DNA from: Lateolabrax maculatus
Taxonomy: Eukaryota > Chordata > Actinopteri > Acropomatiformes > Lateolabracidae
Assembly (NCBI GenBank): GCA_031216445.1
Contig: CM062196.1
Coordinates: forward strand, 4,715,001-4,779,000
Direction: 5' to 3'
DNA: 64,000 nt
Position numbers and translations under genes: made by a program. The notes under the pieces are model-generated. The model saw nothing but the letters and a program-made list of their open reading frames with translations. It had not been told where the DNA came from and did not search any database. The number at the start of each line of letters is the position of its first letter. Position 1 is the first letter of the stretch. This document shows, piece after piece, positions 31,900 through 43,972 of the stretch.

Positions 31900-32200
31900 C
31901 TTTAGACTTTGGAGCAGAACAACAATTTCCCTGCCTCCATGCGGCTCGTCTGGAACAATATCAGCGGGTTTCCAGGCTGACTGCCACCCAGGGCCGGCTC
32001 GAGGAGCCCCGGGAGGGGAGGGAGGGGAGCGCGGAACGGGTGGGAGGCCTGCTGGAGACACACACCGTCTACAACACTGCAGCCACTGGCTTTTTGCAGA
32101 TTTCTCCAGCCGGCGGAGGAGCCGCCTGCAGCTGTGTTGATCGTCCGGCCCGCAGCTCTCATTTTCTCCACTTGTTGAATGAGGGCGATTCTTAAAACGC
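31900..32200. other. CpG-enriched unique segment
   Basis: A GC-rich stretch (around 31970-32150) with several CpGs and an acceptor-like CTTTTTGCAG at 32090-32099. It has open frames on both strands with no family resemblance. Function unknown. Confidence 0.25.
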
Positions 32201-32693
32201 AGGTCTCTGCAGGCTCCTCTGCCTCTGGAATCAGTCAATCAGATAAATAATGCTGCTTTTTTCCCCAAAAAATATTGCGGACACATGACGGCCTGCACTC
32301 AAATAAACTTCTCCTCGTGGCCTCAAATATCGAGAGAAAAAGGCGAGAAAATTGATGTTTTTGTTTCCTCTCTGGGAACTTTATGTGGAGGCGGTTTTAT
32401 TCCTCTGAACTGTTGAAAAATGAAACAACTGATCGAAATCCCAGGAACCATCTATCAGATGAATTCTGTTCTCTGTTTTTATAAACGATGGGTTTTTAAT
32501 TCCTGCACACGCTTGTATCTCAGTCAGAGTGGACTGCTGATCTAAAAAGCGTTTTATAATTACAATTTTACTGTTACAATTATGCTTTTTGCGGTGGCAC
32601 CGCTGAGCTGGAGGCATTCAGAGGTTCCTTGATAGAGAAGGCTGTTGAGCTGATGGGACTGAATCATCATTAACAAGCCAACAGACACAGGAA

Positions 32694-32719
32694 CCCCCCC
32701 CCCCCCCCCCCCCCCCCCC
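32694..32719 (+). repeat. Poly-C homopolymer, about 26 nt
   Basis: An uninterrupted C run. CT-rich sequence and a shorter C run (32845-32858) follow. Confidence 0.9.
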
Positions 32720-33328
32720 TCTGGTCTCATTTCCCAGCATAGACACTAACCTCTTTCACTCTGTCATCAGCCTGACTCTCTCCCTCTCTCTCCCTCTCTC
32801 TCTCCCTCCACCGACTCCAGCACACAACAGCACAGTCCATTGTTCCCCCCCCCCCCCCCTCCCCCGCCTGGCCCCCCGACCCAACTGTTGACCAACAACT
32901 CCAGTCGCACATTAAACCGGGGGGGGGTTGTCCTATTTTAGAACATCACACATCCAGAAATGGTTGAGAAAAAGTGACTGGAAAGCTGTGGCTCCCTGGG
33001 TTTTAATCGAAAAAAAAGGAGTTTTTCGATCTGAAAGAGATTAAAATAAAGTAAATAAGTCGAAACAAAAATATCAGATGCATTCGTTTAAACTAAAATA
33101 CAAGTAAAAAAATATCCCCCAAGAGAATTCACTGTTTTACTTTTACTTTTACTCTCGCTTATTATTTCAGCAGATTTCAGCAAACAGGAGGATACTGTAC
33201 TGCGTGCCTTGCTTTTCAGAATAAAAGCTTTAGAAACGACAGTGACAAAAGGGGGGGGGGGAGGGGGGGGTCCTCAGCCCGCGTGCCTTTCTAGCCCTCG
33301 GGGACATGCGCGAGCCTTCTGAATGGAT

Positions 33329-33330
<2 letters not shown>

Positions 33331-33381
<51 letters not shown>

Positions 33382-33392
33382 TATGTGTGTGT
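33331..33392. repeat. (GT)n microsatellite with GTAT interruptions
   Basis: A pure GT run turning into GTATGTGT units. A poly-G stretch lies upstream (33250-33270). Confidence 0.95.
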
Positions 33393-34519
33393 ATCTTTAC
33401 AAATGGACTCTTTCCATCCATCAGGTGTTTTCTTCTCATGAATTAAAATGAAAAACTACTGTAGGAATTTCATAAACTGTAATTCTTATAATCCAAATCA
33501 CACTCCTACAAATGGGATCTGGAAAATCTGGATTCCTCAAATTAAAGACAACAGTAGTGAGGAGGTGTATGTGAAACTTTGAGTTTAGTTGATATCGGCT
33601 TTACTCCACTGCTGTATGTTTAAAAATAATCATAATAATTGCAAAATCAACCTTTTATTTTCTAAAATTTTCTTTTATTTTCCAAATATTTATTTTATTT
33701 TTCTTTGGACCTTGAAACCCAATCTGTAAAAACGTATTATACAAGAAACTGAGCTTTTTATGTTTTTATTAAGGAGTAACGCATCATTTCTGAAACATAT
33801 CAGTGTTCAAGTATCATATAATGTGTAAAACAATGTTAAGTATGTTTTTTTTTTGAGTCTTTACAGACAAAGACACTCACTAAAATTACTTTATTTAACT
33901 TTTAACACTTAAGAGAGTGTAACCAATATTAATAATGTGTTTTTATACAACAGTTTGTTGAACTGCGTCTGTCTTCGTTACATGATTTAAAATCACTTTA
34001 CAAACTTCTTGCCTGCTTTAATAATGTGCCTGCACTTTTACTTGTGTGTGTAAACCATCACCACTGATGCTGTGTTTTATTTCTCTACACACTTTAAGTC
34101 CAACCAATACTGCTAACTGTTAAACAAACAATTAAGGTAAATGTACATTTGGTTGGATTGGAAAGCGTCAGTGTTTTAGAGGAGATTACATTTCCTATGT
34201 TAACGACGCTGGTCATGTGTTTTGTTTTTTAAGTTGACCCACAGGACAAGGTGTTAATGTGTTTTAAGGGTAGTCTTACATTACAAAGTGTCACAGAGAT
34301 ACTGTTGTTCAAAGGCTTTGTTAGTGGCATCAACATGACAGCACTCTCAGCTTCACACACACACACACACACACAGGCTATACATTTACGTAGGCCATCC
34401 TTCAGACAACACCCCCCACTTGTGTTTTCCCTCAGTCTGCACTTATTTCCTCCTCTCTTCAAGAATCGGCACATCAGATAAAAGCATCCGTGCTCTGTAG
34501 ATGAAAGCATCCTCTAAAT

Positions 34520-34830
34520 GTCAAATTTGCCAAATGTTTTTGTGTCAGGGGCCTCGGTAACAGACACATGTTGATGAATTTAGACCCTTCAGTGCTGCGA
34601 TACTGGGCTGTTATAACAAATCACGTTGACACTCAGAACATCACCCCAGATTACATTCCTCCATGTGGAAATGTCATATCTCTTTCCGTAGTGAATTATT
34701 CATCTGACCCGCGGACCTCTGCTGGTTTACTTACATTGTATTCTACGTGTTGGCTAAACAAATGGCCATTTCTAAAAAGTATTTTTAAAATGTTTGACTG
34801 TAGGGATCACTGGTTAGTCTAAATTATCAC
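34520..34830. promoter_or_regulatory. Weak candidate regulatory block
   Basis: A unique GC-balanced tract. It carries a partial CTCF-like word on the minus strand (CCAGCAGAGGTCC, near 34714-34726). No repeat or coding evidence; conservation untested. Confidence 0.2.
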
Positions 34831-37189
34831 AAAAATAGAGGAACTACAACTGTGAAACCATCTGCTCCATCCTATTTGCTGTATTTTCCCTGCATAGTTC
34901 AAGATTGTTAAAATATGTAAAAAATATATATCTTACTATGAGTGTACTATTCAGAAAAATACTCATAAAACACATTTTCCTAGGTGTTGCCACACCTACA
35001 GCTGAGTGGAAAATGACACTGATATCAGTAGCAGTGACCACAATGGGTTGTTGTTAAGGATTTCCCACTTAATAATTAACTATTTAACATCACGGCTCAT
35101 AAAAGCTGTTAAATGATCAATTTTCTGGCACCGTTAATCTTTAAAATGATAATAATGTCATAATAATATCACAATTCATGCTGTAATGTAATCAGACATC
35201 TTTTCATCCTACAGATTATACAGTATCTCACATATCAGTAATCTAACATAGAACTCATTTAGACTAAACATCTGTAAATCAGTTTGTTTTGACTGGTTTG
35301 GACTGTGCTGTAGCTGATATGAGTCATTTATACATGTGGTGAAAATGCGTGTTAACACAACCTGCTACTTTTTCTGAAATACAGTTACAGGATGTTCACA
35401 GCTGACGGTGTTTCAGCTCAAATCGTATCCGTTTTATTTGCTAAAAGTGAAACATGAAGATTTGGAAGACTGCATGGGCTCCTCCGTCTTTACATTTCTG
35501 CATTTGTTCAGCTCCTATGCAGAGCAATTTTCTTTTGTTAAGCGTAAAAACCTCGTTCCCAGTCGATCATGTTGACTGTAGTGTAGATTTCGATTGATTG
35601 CATCAGTCACTATCAGGCTATTCTGGAGCTGGTGACTCTGAGGTCCCCCTCTCCCTCGCTCCCTCGCTCTGACAGAAGCTGTTGTTGAATGGAAGAGTGG
35701 CCTCTTTCAGTGTGGGTGTCCCCTCGGGGCCAACCGGGAGAGATAATCAGACAGGACAGTTACAGACAGACAGGCAGACAGATGCAGTAGACTGAAGTTG
35801 TTTCTCCCTGACTCAGACCAAGGCGCATTTGGAAGAATTGTAGATGTGTTATTTACTACAAGTTGTGAATTCACTTTTGTACAATAAGGATTTTTCATTT
35901 TTAAAATGTGTTACTATCTGATTTTATCCCCTTTTTTCCCACTTTAAAGTCACAATAAAGGGTTTAGATCCTGTCAGCAGGGAGTAATAAGGTATTATTA
36001 TACATCAGTGTAGCACAGAGAGGAAGTCTAAGCAAAATCTTTATCAGTTTAAGAGTAGGCATAAACCATTAAAACACAGATTAGATTAGATGAGAAGAGA
36101 GTAGATTAGATCACATTAGATAAGATTAGATGACGTCCTGTTGGTCCTTGCCTTCTTATTTGAAATTGGAAAGTCTTCCTGAAAATTGGGTTCCTGCAGT
36201 AGAAAGTTCTCACACAATATGTCAAATAGGAGCAAAGGATAATGTTCAAATAAGAGCATTTGCGCATTTTGAAAAGTTTTACGGTCATCAAAACCCTCAA
36301 GACTTAAATTGTCCAAATTGTCCAAGGTCCCAGCCCACGCAGACTTACAGTGTAGGACGCCAGCACTGCAGTGGTGAAACATTTGTCAGACATAAACATA
36401 ACGTCTTACATTAAATTGCAAACAAAGAGCTTTGTCTTCTATCCAGAGCTCTGGAAATAAAAATCTGCCACAGAAGGAAAGCTGTAGTTTTCATAATCAT
36501 CCATCCACAAGAACAAAAAAGGAATTTTACTAAAGTGTAAGTGCCCTCAAATAATCATAAAATGAAGAATTAAACATGAAACATACTTCAGTCTCACCTA
36601 AATCACATTACAAAGTTTTTTTCAGGCAAACCACCAAACACCTGAACATAACTCTGCACACTTTCAGTCCAGTTCTGCTTCACATAAGGCTTGTTGCTTT
36701 TCATGAGACAATATGTTTGTATGATAATCCCTGAGATCTTTTTTTTTTCTCTGTTGTTTTTCTACTCTAACAACTCACTTTCCCCTCAATTTACACTGAA
36801 CAAACAGTGTTTTATGCTGCTGCAGTCATAAAACATTGCTTCCTGTCTACCAGATACATATTACACAGGAAAAACCTACCTGAGAATACAACATTAAAGC
36901 TTTGATTAAGTGGCTATAGATTGAAATTTTATTATGTGATATCAACTGTTGGGCAAAACAGACATTATGTATGTATTAATGTGAAAAAAATCGACTTGAG
37001 TTTTACTTGAAATTTCGAAAGATTGTGTGATCATAACTAGCCACATCTGTGGAAGTTTCCACCAAGACGTTTCTGAGTACACCTGCATGTGTGTGTGAGG
37101 GTGAGAGAGAGAGAGACATGGCAAATATAGGGCAGAAAGAGAGAGAGAGAGGGGGGAGAGAGGGAGAGACGGGTCTGGCCTGGGTTGGG
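34831..37189. other. Intergenic, A+T-rich
   Basis: Only the TTAGA repeat (36.1 kb) and a GA-rich run (37.1 kb) stand out. Confidence 0.7.
36078..36134. repeat. (TTAGA)n pentanucleotide repeat
   Basis: Imperfect ATTAGATTAGATGAG, GTAGATTAGATCAC and ATTAGATAAGATTAG units. Confidence 0.8.
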
Positions 37190-37330
37190 TTGGGCAGGTC
37201 AGTGCAGCAGCATTTGATTGTAAATAAGAGAGGAGTCAGTTCACACGCCGATCAAGTGACTGCCGGGAACAAGCGAGCCATTTGAATCAGGTGGCTATCT
37301 CCCTATCTGAGAGATCAGAGCCCTGTCACC
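37190..37330. promoter_or_regulatory. Candidate conserved enhancer block
   Basis: A short unique block with CATTTGATTGTAAATAAG and AGCCATTTGAATCAGG, between a GA-rich tract and a CA microsatellite. Confidence 0.3.
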
Positions 37331-37389
37331 CCCCCTCACCCACCCACCTGCCTCCTCCCTCTGCTCTCGTCATTGTGTGTTGCGCAGTA

Positions 37390-37393
<4 letters not shown>

Positions 37394-37442
<49 letters not shown>
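37394..37442. repeat. (CA)n microsatellite
   Basis: A CA run with one CG change, following the 37.2-kb candidate block. A GA-rich run lies before it (37100-37165). Confidence 0.95.
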
Positions 37443-37821
37443 AGTGAAATGACATGTCCCTCCCTGCTGGCTATAAGGGCAGGCTGGATGAGATTTCACT
37501 GTCTCACGTTAGGAGAGGTGAGGAAAGGAAGGAAAGGAGAGGAGGAAAGAAGAGAGGAATACCCCCCGCAGTATTATAACATCCTGAAACCTCATTGGCT
37601 CTGTCGTCTGTCAGAATTATGGCAAGAAAGATGAGACAATGAGACATTTAACACAAGTCGTGTCCTCTGCCATCCAAAGCCAAACTCTAGTTATTCTGTT
37701 TATCTTCTTGAGGTGAGGTTGAATTCATTGTTTACAGATCAACATGCTCAAGCTCTGATTTATCTTAAACCATTCATTTTTATCTTTAAACAGCAGGGAA
37801 AGAGTTCTGAACTCTTATTTT

Positions 37822-38106
37822 CACTGTTGATTAATCTGTCAGTTATTTTTTTCGATTTATTGATTAATCTATAAAATGCTGGAAAATGCAAATCACAATT
37901 CCCAAAGAGTCCAAGATGTCTTTTAAACCAACTGTCAAAAACACAAAGATACAATGATATAAAACAGAAAAAGGCATCAAATTCTCACATTTGAGAAGCT
38001 GGCTCCTTTACCTGATAACTGACTTAAATGATTAATTGATTATCAAAAGAATTAGTAAATCAATTTCCTGTCACTTAACTCACTGATTAATCAACAACTC
38101 ATTTCT
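37822..38106 (-). mobile_element. Decayed MITE-like element, ATCGATTAG/TAATCG family, copy 2
   Basis: The same family as the 5.7-kb element, in the opposite orientation and longer. It keeps TTGATTAATC ends, TCTATAAAATGCTGGAAAATG, AGTCCAAGATGTC and TCACATTTGAGAAGCTGG. It is diverged, with no coding capacity. Confidence 0.65.
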
Positions 38107-38299
38107 ACCTAAATTAAATAAGAGCTTCTTTTAATATATAACTAAAGGTCTCCTTTGCTTTGACCACAACACTACAGGAAACCAGCGTGTGCGCTTCATT
38201 TATCCTGGTTGTCACATTGTAGGCCAATGAAAGATGGATCAAATAAAACATGAAAGGAGACACACACACACCCACATTCACACACACACACACACACGT

Positions 38300-38490
38300 T
38301 TTTTTATGTTGCGTCTTGACAACGGCCCCCGGGGGAGACGATGATGTGTGACAGCTGCTGCCTGTTCATATTGATTAAATGACAGCCAGGATCATTTACC
38401 GATTTACCGACTCATGGGGCTCAAATGCGCGACGCAGCCCTGGGGGAGGGCTCAGGACGGTTAGGCTGGACAGCCTGCAGTTTATGTTCA
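38300..38490. promoter_or_regulatory. Candidate enhancer block with PBX-HOX-MEIS composite
   Basis: TGATTAAATGACAG (38372-38385) joins a PBX/HOX half to a MEIS half (TGACAG). It is close to an E-box CAGCTG (38352-38357) in unique GC-rich DNA. Confidence 0.4.
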
Positions 38491-39411
38491 CAGCCACTGC
38501 TTTAAAGTGATCATCATCTCTATCCCACTGTGACCCCACAGGACACACTTTAGATTACATTGTTCAATTCTGATGTTAAGACAATCAATACAATAACTTG
38601 TACACAAGTGCGAACTGCAGATTAAATCAACATGACAAACTGTTTAGTAGCAATAAATTGAAAAAAAAATATGTAAAGGGAGTTTTAGTAACCAAGTGTG
38701 TATATCAAATAAATGAGAAATCCAACAGTTTTTGTATTTTAAGCCATTAATCCTATTGATTAGGCTATAACAACACTTACCAGGCTTTTGCTTTTGTTGA
38801 TTCTACTCCATTTCATGGCCAAAACTACCAAATTAGACCCTGGTTGATTAAATAAAAACAGACCCTTTTGTTGAAAACCTGATTCACAGGGCCAAAAAGA
38901 ATATTAAATGAAAGATCAGAATAAAACAAAACCGGAAAAAATCTTTTTGAGCAAATTGAAAACAATTAAAATATAAGAGAACAGGAAAGATCAGTACAGG
39001 ACATAAAACTGACTGAATATAGTGACAAAAATATGGAAGAACAAGAGTTAATGTGTGTTAAAGTGTTAATGATACCTACTCACATAAAGGATTTTATCCA
39101 ACAAATTTCACAGCAAAATTGTGTTGAAAATATCTTTACAGAGAACATGCTGTTCCATGAAGCTCCACATATTAACAGCTCGCAAACTTTTCAAAGCGTT
39201 TGAATGAAGACAAGATTAACGTGGAAGATGAAGTTTGATTTGGAGCTTTTTATCAAAGCGACCTGATCGGTTTCAGCTTCTTGTTGATGGAGAAAAAAGC
39301 TTTTATAAAAAGATTTATTAACATCCTTCATTTTAAAAGCGCAGTTTATTCTATTGCAAGTAAATTGGTTTGTACATTGTCAGTGCAAATATTCATAGAA
39401 GACACTTCAGA
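38491..39411. other. Intergenic, A+T-rich
   Basis: Nothing recognised. Confidence 0.7.
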
Positions 39412-39981
39412 AAAGGACAGGAGTGGACTGGGCTCAACAGGAAAGGACACGGCAGAAAACAAACAAGCTGGACAAGTCAGGACATGACGTTCAGTATAGG
39501 ACAGAACAGTATATTACATTATTGAAGACAGTACAGGATAAATCAGGACAGGACATGAAAGGGATGGTTATGATAAGACAGGACAAGATAAAACTGGACT
39601 TAACTGGATAGGAAAGGACATGTTAAGAAAAACACACGGAGGAAGACGGGGAAGGACAGTATGTTATATTATAGATCAAGAGAGGACAAAATAGAACTTT
39701 AGATACAATAAGATTCAGTACACAACATTTAGACATTACAGGACAAGAGCAGGGGCTGTTATGACAGGACAGGACAAGACAGAGCATGGCAGGACAAGAC
39801 AGGACCGGATGTTGTCGGTTAAGACAGAGCATAACACTGCAGGATAGGACAAGATGAGACAGAATGGGCTCATAGGACAGGACTGAACATAACAGGACAC
39901 AGAAAACAGGACAGGACATTACAGGGCAGGAAAGCGAAGGATAGGACAGGACAAGAAAAGACCTGAACAGGACAGGACACA
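39412..39981 (+). repeat. Degenerate AGGAC/GGACA minisatellite, about 570 bp
   Basis: Many imperfect AGGACAGGACA units mixed with derived words such as AGGACAAGAC and GGACATGAC. It is tightest at 39765-39800 and 39925-39980. The minus-strand open frame here (Ser-Cys-Pro-Val repeats) is only a translation of it. Confidence 0.85.
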
Positions 39982-40089
39982 TTGCTGTCTTCTTTTTATC
40001 TTCCAGTATTATGTCCCTATGTGTGTGGTGGGTCAACAACACTGGCAGTACTGGGACAGACGGGACATTTGGCATCATTTACCGCTGCC

Positions 40090-40320
40090 AACTGTCCCAG
40101 TCCTGAGGGTTTTGGCTCGTTCTGTGTACGTAGAGTGTGTGGCCTTGGGAACGAGCCAGGTGAGGCTGTCGAGCACAGATTAAAGTGGAGATGGATCAAT
40201 CAGTTCAGTCTCTGGGCGGGTGAGTGACAGCTAGCCCGGGGACACAAACATGGACACCATTGATTTTGAGTCACCTTCCATCAGATCTCTCTGAATTGCT
40301 CCTCTCAAGGCTCACGCACA
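40090..40320. promoter_or_regulatory. Candidate conserved enhancer block
   Basis: A unique block with GATCAATCAG, GTGACAGCTAG and CACCATTGATTTTGAG (SOX-like ATCAATGG on the minus strand), directly after the AGGAC minisatellite. Confidence 0.35.
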
Positions 40321-42140
40321 CAGTCAAACATTTACAATTGCATAGACACACACACACACACACACAGCGACGATAGGCCTTGTTTCTTTAACTGCGTCCG
40401 TCATTTTTCTGTCACTCTGTCGATGTTTCTCACTCAGTGTAATTGTCAGGACTCTTGCTGTGTGTGAATCTCTGTTAGCAGGAATGGCCCTCTGGACATG
40501 TTTTCTAACTGGCCGGCGGGATGTTTAGCAGCACGGAGGGAGGTCTCTGTGGCACCGGAAGGAAGCGATTAGCAATAAAATGTCATATACTTAGTAGTTT
40601 ACAGCTTGTGAAGAATTGCAGCATGAAAAAGTTCATATTTGTTGGAACATACGAAAACAAGAAATCGTGACGAGCTGTTAATTAACTTATAAACACAGCT
40701 TATATAAATGACAACATTTGAATTGATTGAATTTGAATTGAATAAGATAAAGCTCAAATTGATCTTGTGGCATGTTAAATTACCATTTCAAGGTTTTCTA
40801 TTAATGATATTCTCAATGTTCCTCAACAAAGAATCACGCGAGTCTTCTGGATAATTACAGTACAACAGGTTTATGTTGTGGCCATGACTTGTAAATATTT
40901 CAACTTTGTTTCTAAGTTGTTTATTTCCCGTCAGTTATAGCTGTAAATACTACAATACCCATTAGCCTTGGACGTGGTTGCTATAGAGAAGAAGTCAGTT
41001 AAAGGTGCAAATCAGAGCTGCAGTAAATTCAACACTTTGTCATCATCGTGAACAAAAACTGCATCATAATTACAGAATTCATCCAGAATAAGATGGAAAA
41101 CCAGAGTATCAGCTGTTTCAGTGCTCTAGAGGCTTGTAGGAGCTGTGACTGCCGTCCGCTGGGAGTAAAGGAGGAAATAGTGTGATGATGTTTCGGAGAT
41201 AAGTCCACAGAGGCCAAGGTCGTTGGATGGATGGTTTAACAAAACACTGGACTTTAACATGGGAGACCACGATTTCTCCCCAACCTGCAAAGGTCTGCTA
41301 CCTTTAACAAAGTGTTATTGTGACCCAAACAACGTTTCTCCAACCATAACTTTTTAGTTTTTGTGCCTAAAGTGAACCAAGCCTAGCAATGTTGTGTCAT
41401 TTAACTGGAGGACGTGTTCTGTGATTGGAAGTTGTCGTCTCTACCGTTTACTATTAATCAATGTAAAAGATATCTTCTAACACACCTGCTCATCTTTTGT
41501 TGTGACGATACAACCAGGAGAGCTTCATGTTCATCCAAACTTTGGAACCGCCCGTCGCCTAACATCGTCTGTAGACAATGAACAGGACTTTTACTTCCGG
41601 ATCCCTGGAGGCCCAAAATAACTTTTCCTTTCACACAGCTCTCTTGTCAGCTAACAGCGGAAAGGACACACTGTGCGTGGAAAAAAAAGTTTTATATATA
41701 CTGTTTGAGGAGTAAAAAAAATGAAAAATCTAGAAACAAACAAACAAAACAGCCTCAGTGTGGCCGTGGATGATGGGAGGGGAAGTCTGTATTGGGAGCG
41801 GTGGCCTAATAAGGCTAAATACCAGACTGTGAATAATCTCCCAGTAAACTGTCTACTCATGAAAAACACAGAGATGCAAAAGCAGCAACTCTCGCTTTCT
41901 GCCTGGCTGCCCTGCCTCTGCCCCCCCCCACCGGTGTGTGTGTTTCTCTCTCTCTGTCCACACCGTTCTCTGTCCCTCTCTTCTTTCTTTACTTTCTCGC
42001 TCCTGCTCTCCTCCTCCTCCTCCTCCTCCTCGCTCCTCGTCTCGTCTCAGTAAGTAGGATAAGGCTTGGAGAGCTCTGTCGTCGTGGTAACTGCCAGAAG
42101 TATTCAGTTTGAAGTTTGAGGAGGTCAGTTTGCGGGTCAG

Positions 42141-42144
<4 letters not shown>
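40321..42144. other. Intergenic, possible old repeats
   Basis: 40920-41000 (ACTACAATACCCATTAGCC) and 41260-41620 (CAACCATAACTTTTTAG, GTGCCTAAAGTGAACCAAG) have the flavour of fish transposon remnants but could not be assigned. A CT-rich stretch lies at 41945-42035. Confidence 0.45.

Positions 42145-42207
<63 letters not shown>
42145..42207. repeat. (AC)31 microsatellite
   Basis: A pure run. A (CTC)n run (42008-42035) lies upstream and a (GAT)n run (42472-42498) downstream. Confidence 0.95.
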
Positions 42208-42209
<2 letters not shown>

Positions 42210-42654
42210 ACCTGGGAGAGAGTAGGGGTGTTGAGGGGACCCCCATATGGGCCTGGGTCCTTATACATGAGCGGATGAGGAGGGAATAGATGTTTTTGGA
42301 GGACCGAGGGCCACTCTGCATCTAAAAGAGTTCTGAGCAAAGAGTTTTTTCAATTTCTGGCACTGAAATTAAGCTGATTATGAGAGATATCTGACTCTGA
42401 ACTACTACTTTGTTGTAATTGGATTTTTTTGCAGTTCAGTTCATTTGTGTTCATTTCTATTCCTTTAGTACGATGATGATGATGATGATGATGATGATCA
42501 GCAATTTAAACCACAGTGATTGATGCTTTATGCTCATATTCAAACTATCCAGTCCATCTTTTAAAAATGGAATAAAAAACCAGAGCACTCTTAAGAAAGT
42601 AAAAGTAAAGTAAATGACTCAATGCCACAAGGTAAAATACAATTTACAGTTGGT

Positions 42655-43022
42655 TTTACTTTTTACTTTCCTAAGTATTTTGATCCTTTACCCAATTAAA
42701 GTAGCGATAACACACTTAGGTACTTACAAGTGAAAGTCTAGCATGCAAAATTTGACTTAAGCTTTAGTAAAGTAGTGTTATCTTTATAATCAATGAATCC
42801 TTTCAGGGTGTAGGATCATTGTTACTGACTGATTAACATTTAAGCAACATCTAATATTGTAGCTGGTTAATGTGAAGCTAATTAATAGTTTACATCTGTA
42901 GAGTAAAAAGAATTATATCTGCCTCTCAAATGTAGTGCAGTACAAGTATAACATGGTGTAAAGTGGAAATATTCAATAACAAGTACCTCAAATTTGTCCT
43001 TCAGTAAAGTACATGGCTAAAT
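42655..43022 (+). mobile_element. MITE-like element, TTAAGTAAAAGT family, near full-length decayed copy
   Basis: It contains TATTTTGATCCTTTACCC, TTACAAGTGAAAGTC, then the right-side hallmarks CAAATGTAGTGCAGTACAAG, GTGGAAATATTCAATAAC and AAGTACCTCAAATTTG. It is the same family as the 9.0-kb fragment. There is no transposase. Confidence 0.6.
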
Positions 43023-43932
43023 GTTCAAACAAGAGGTTAAAGACGGAGAATGAATCTAAATCCTCCTGGCCGTGAACAAACAGTTCAAACCATCCAAAGT
43101 GAGTACAGTCATGTTTGGGAATTATATGACACAGAAGCCGGAACAGGACCGGCGCTGTACAGACACCCCAAAAGACAAAAACATTTATTCTGGCCCAGTC
43201 AAGGTCCAACGGTCACCAAACTTTTTTGTGCTGTTGTCAATGAAACTTTGTTGTTGCTTTGACTGTGGGCCAAACTCTCTCCATGCACATAAACAGATCT
43301 GGCTGTGTGTAGACTCACATGGACACCTTGAACACTCCGGGCGTTGGGAAGTAGTTTTACCCCATCGGTCCCGGCAACTGCTGCACCGCGAGCAGACACT
43401 GAAGTCCTCCACTGCCACCACACTGCCACTGCAGGTGCAGTCGCCTCGTTCTCACACACTGTAAAACACAACTGCGCTGGTAGGTTGTAAAACTAAACCA
43501 CTACCAAAACCTTCCTCTGTGCTACAAAAACAGCAAAATATGTTAGATTTTAGGCATTTTCTGTGGGGTGGATCATGTGGGCATAAATTAAGTTCCTATT
43601 CTTCTGGCACCAATGCTCTGACATTAGTTATTTGTGTTTAAAGCCAGCAAGGCCGCACCATTTAATTTCTGGCAACAGTAAAAGGAAACTGAGGTTATCA
43701 GAGCAGTTTAGTACAAACTTTCATTATATTCTTAACTTCCTCTCTCATAGTGTTTTTTTTTTTTTTTGTCTGTCTCTATCCTGGGTGGTTTCTGATGTAA
43801 ATGTTTTTAGTCAGTTGGCGGCTGAGTCTCAGCAGGTGGTCCACCAAATCCACTGTAACCCCCGGCAACCCCTGTCCAGCCAATCCAAACGCTGCCCTGC
43901 CCGCCACTCCACTTAGTTAGCCCTGACAGGAC

Positions 43933-43972
<40 letters not shown>

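Larger units (their letters stand above)
32201..34519. other. Intergenic with homopolymers
   Basis: Poly-C, poly-G and GT tracts, then A+T-rich unique DNA (33440-34340). No gene or recognised repeat family. Confidence 0.65.

Noticed and set aside
39623..40078. 151-codon minus-strand frame with Ser-Cys-Pro-Val repeats
   Set aside because: A translation of the AGGAC minisatellite; no independent coding evidence.
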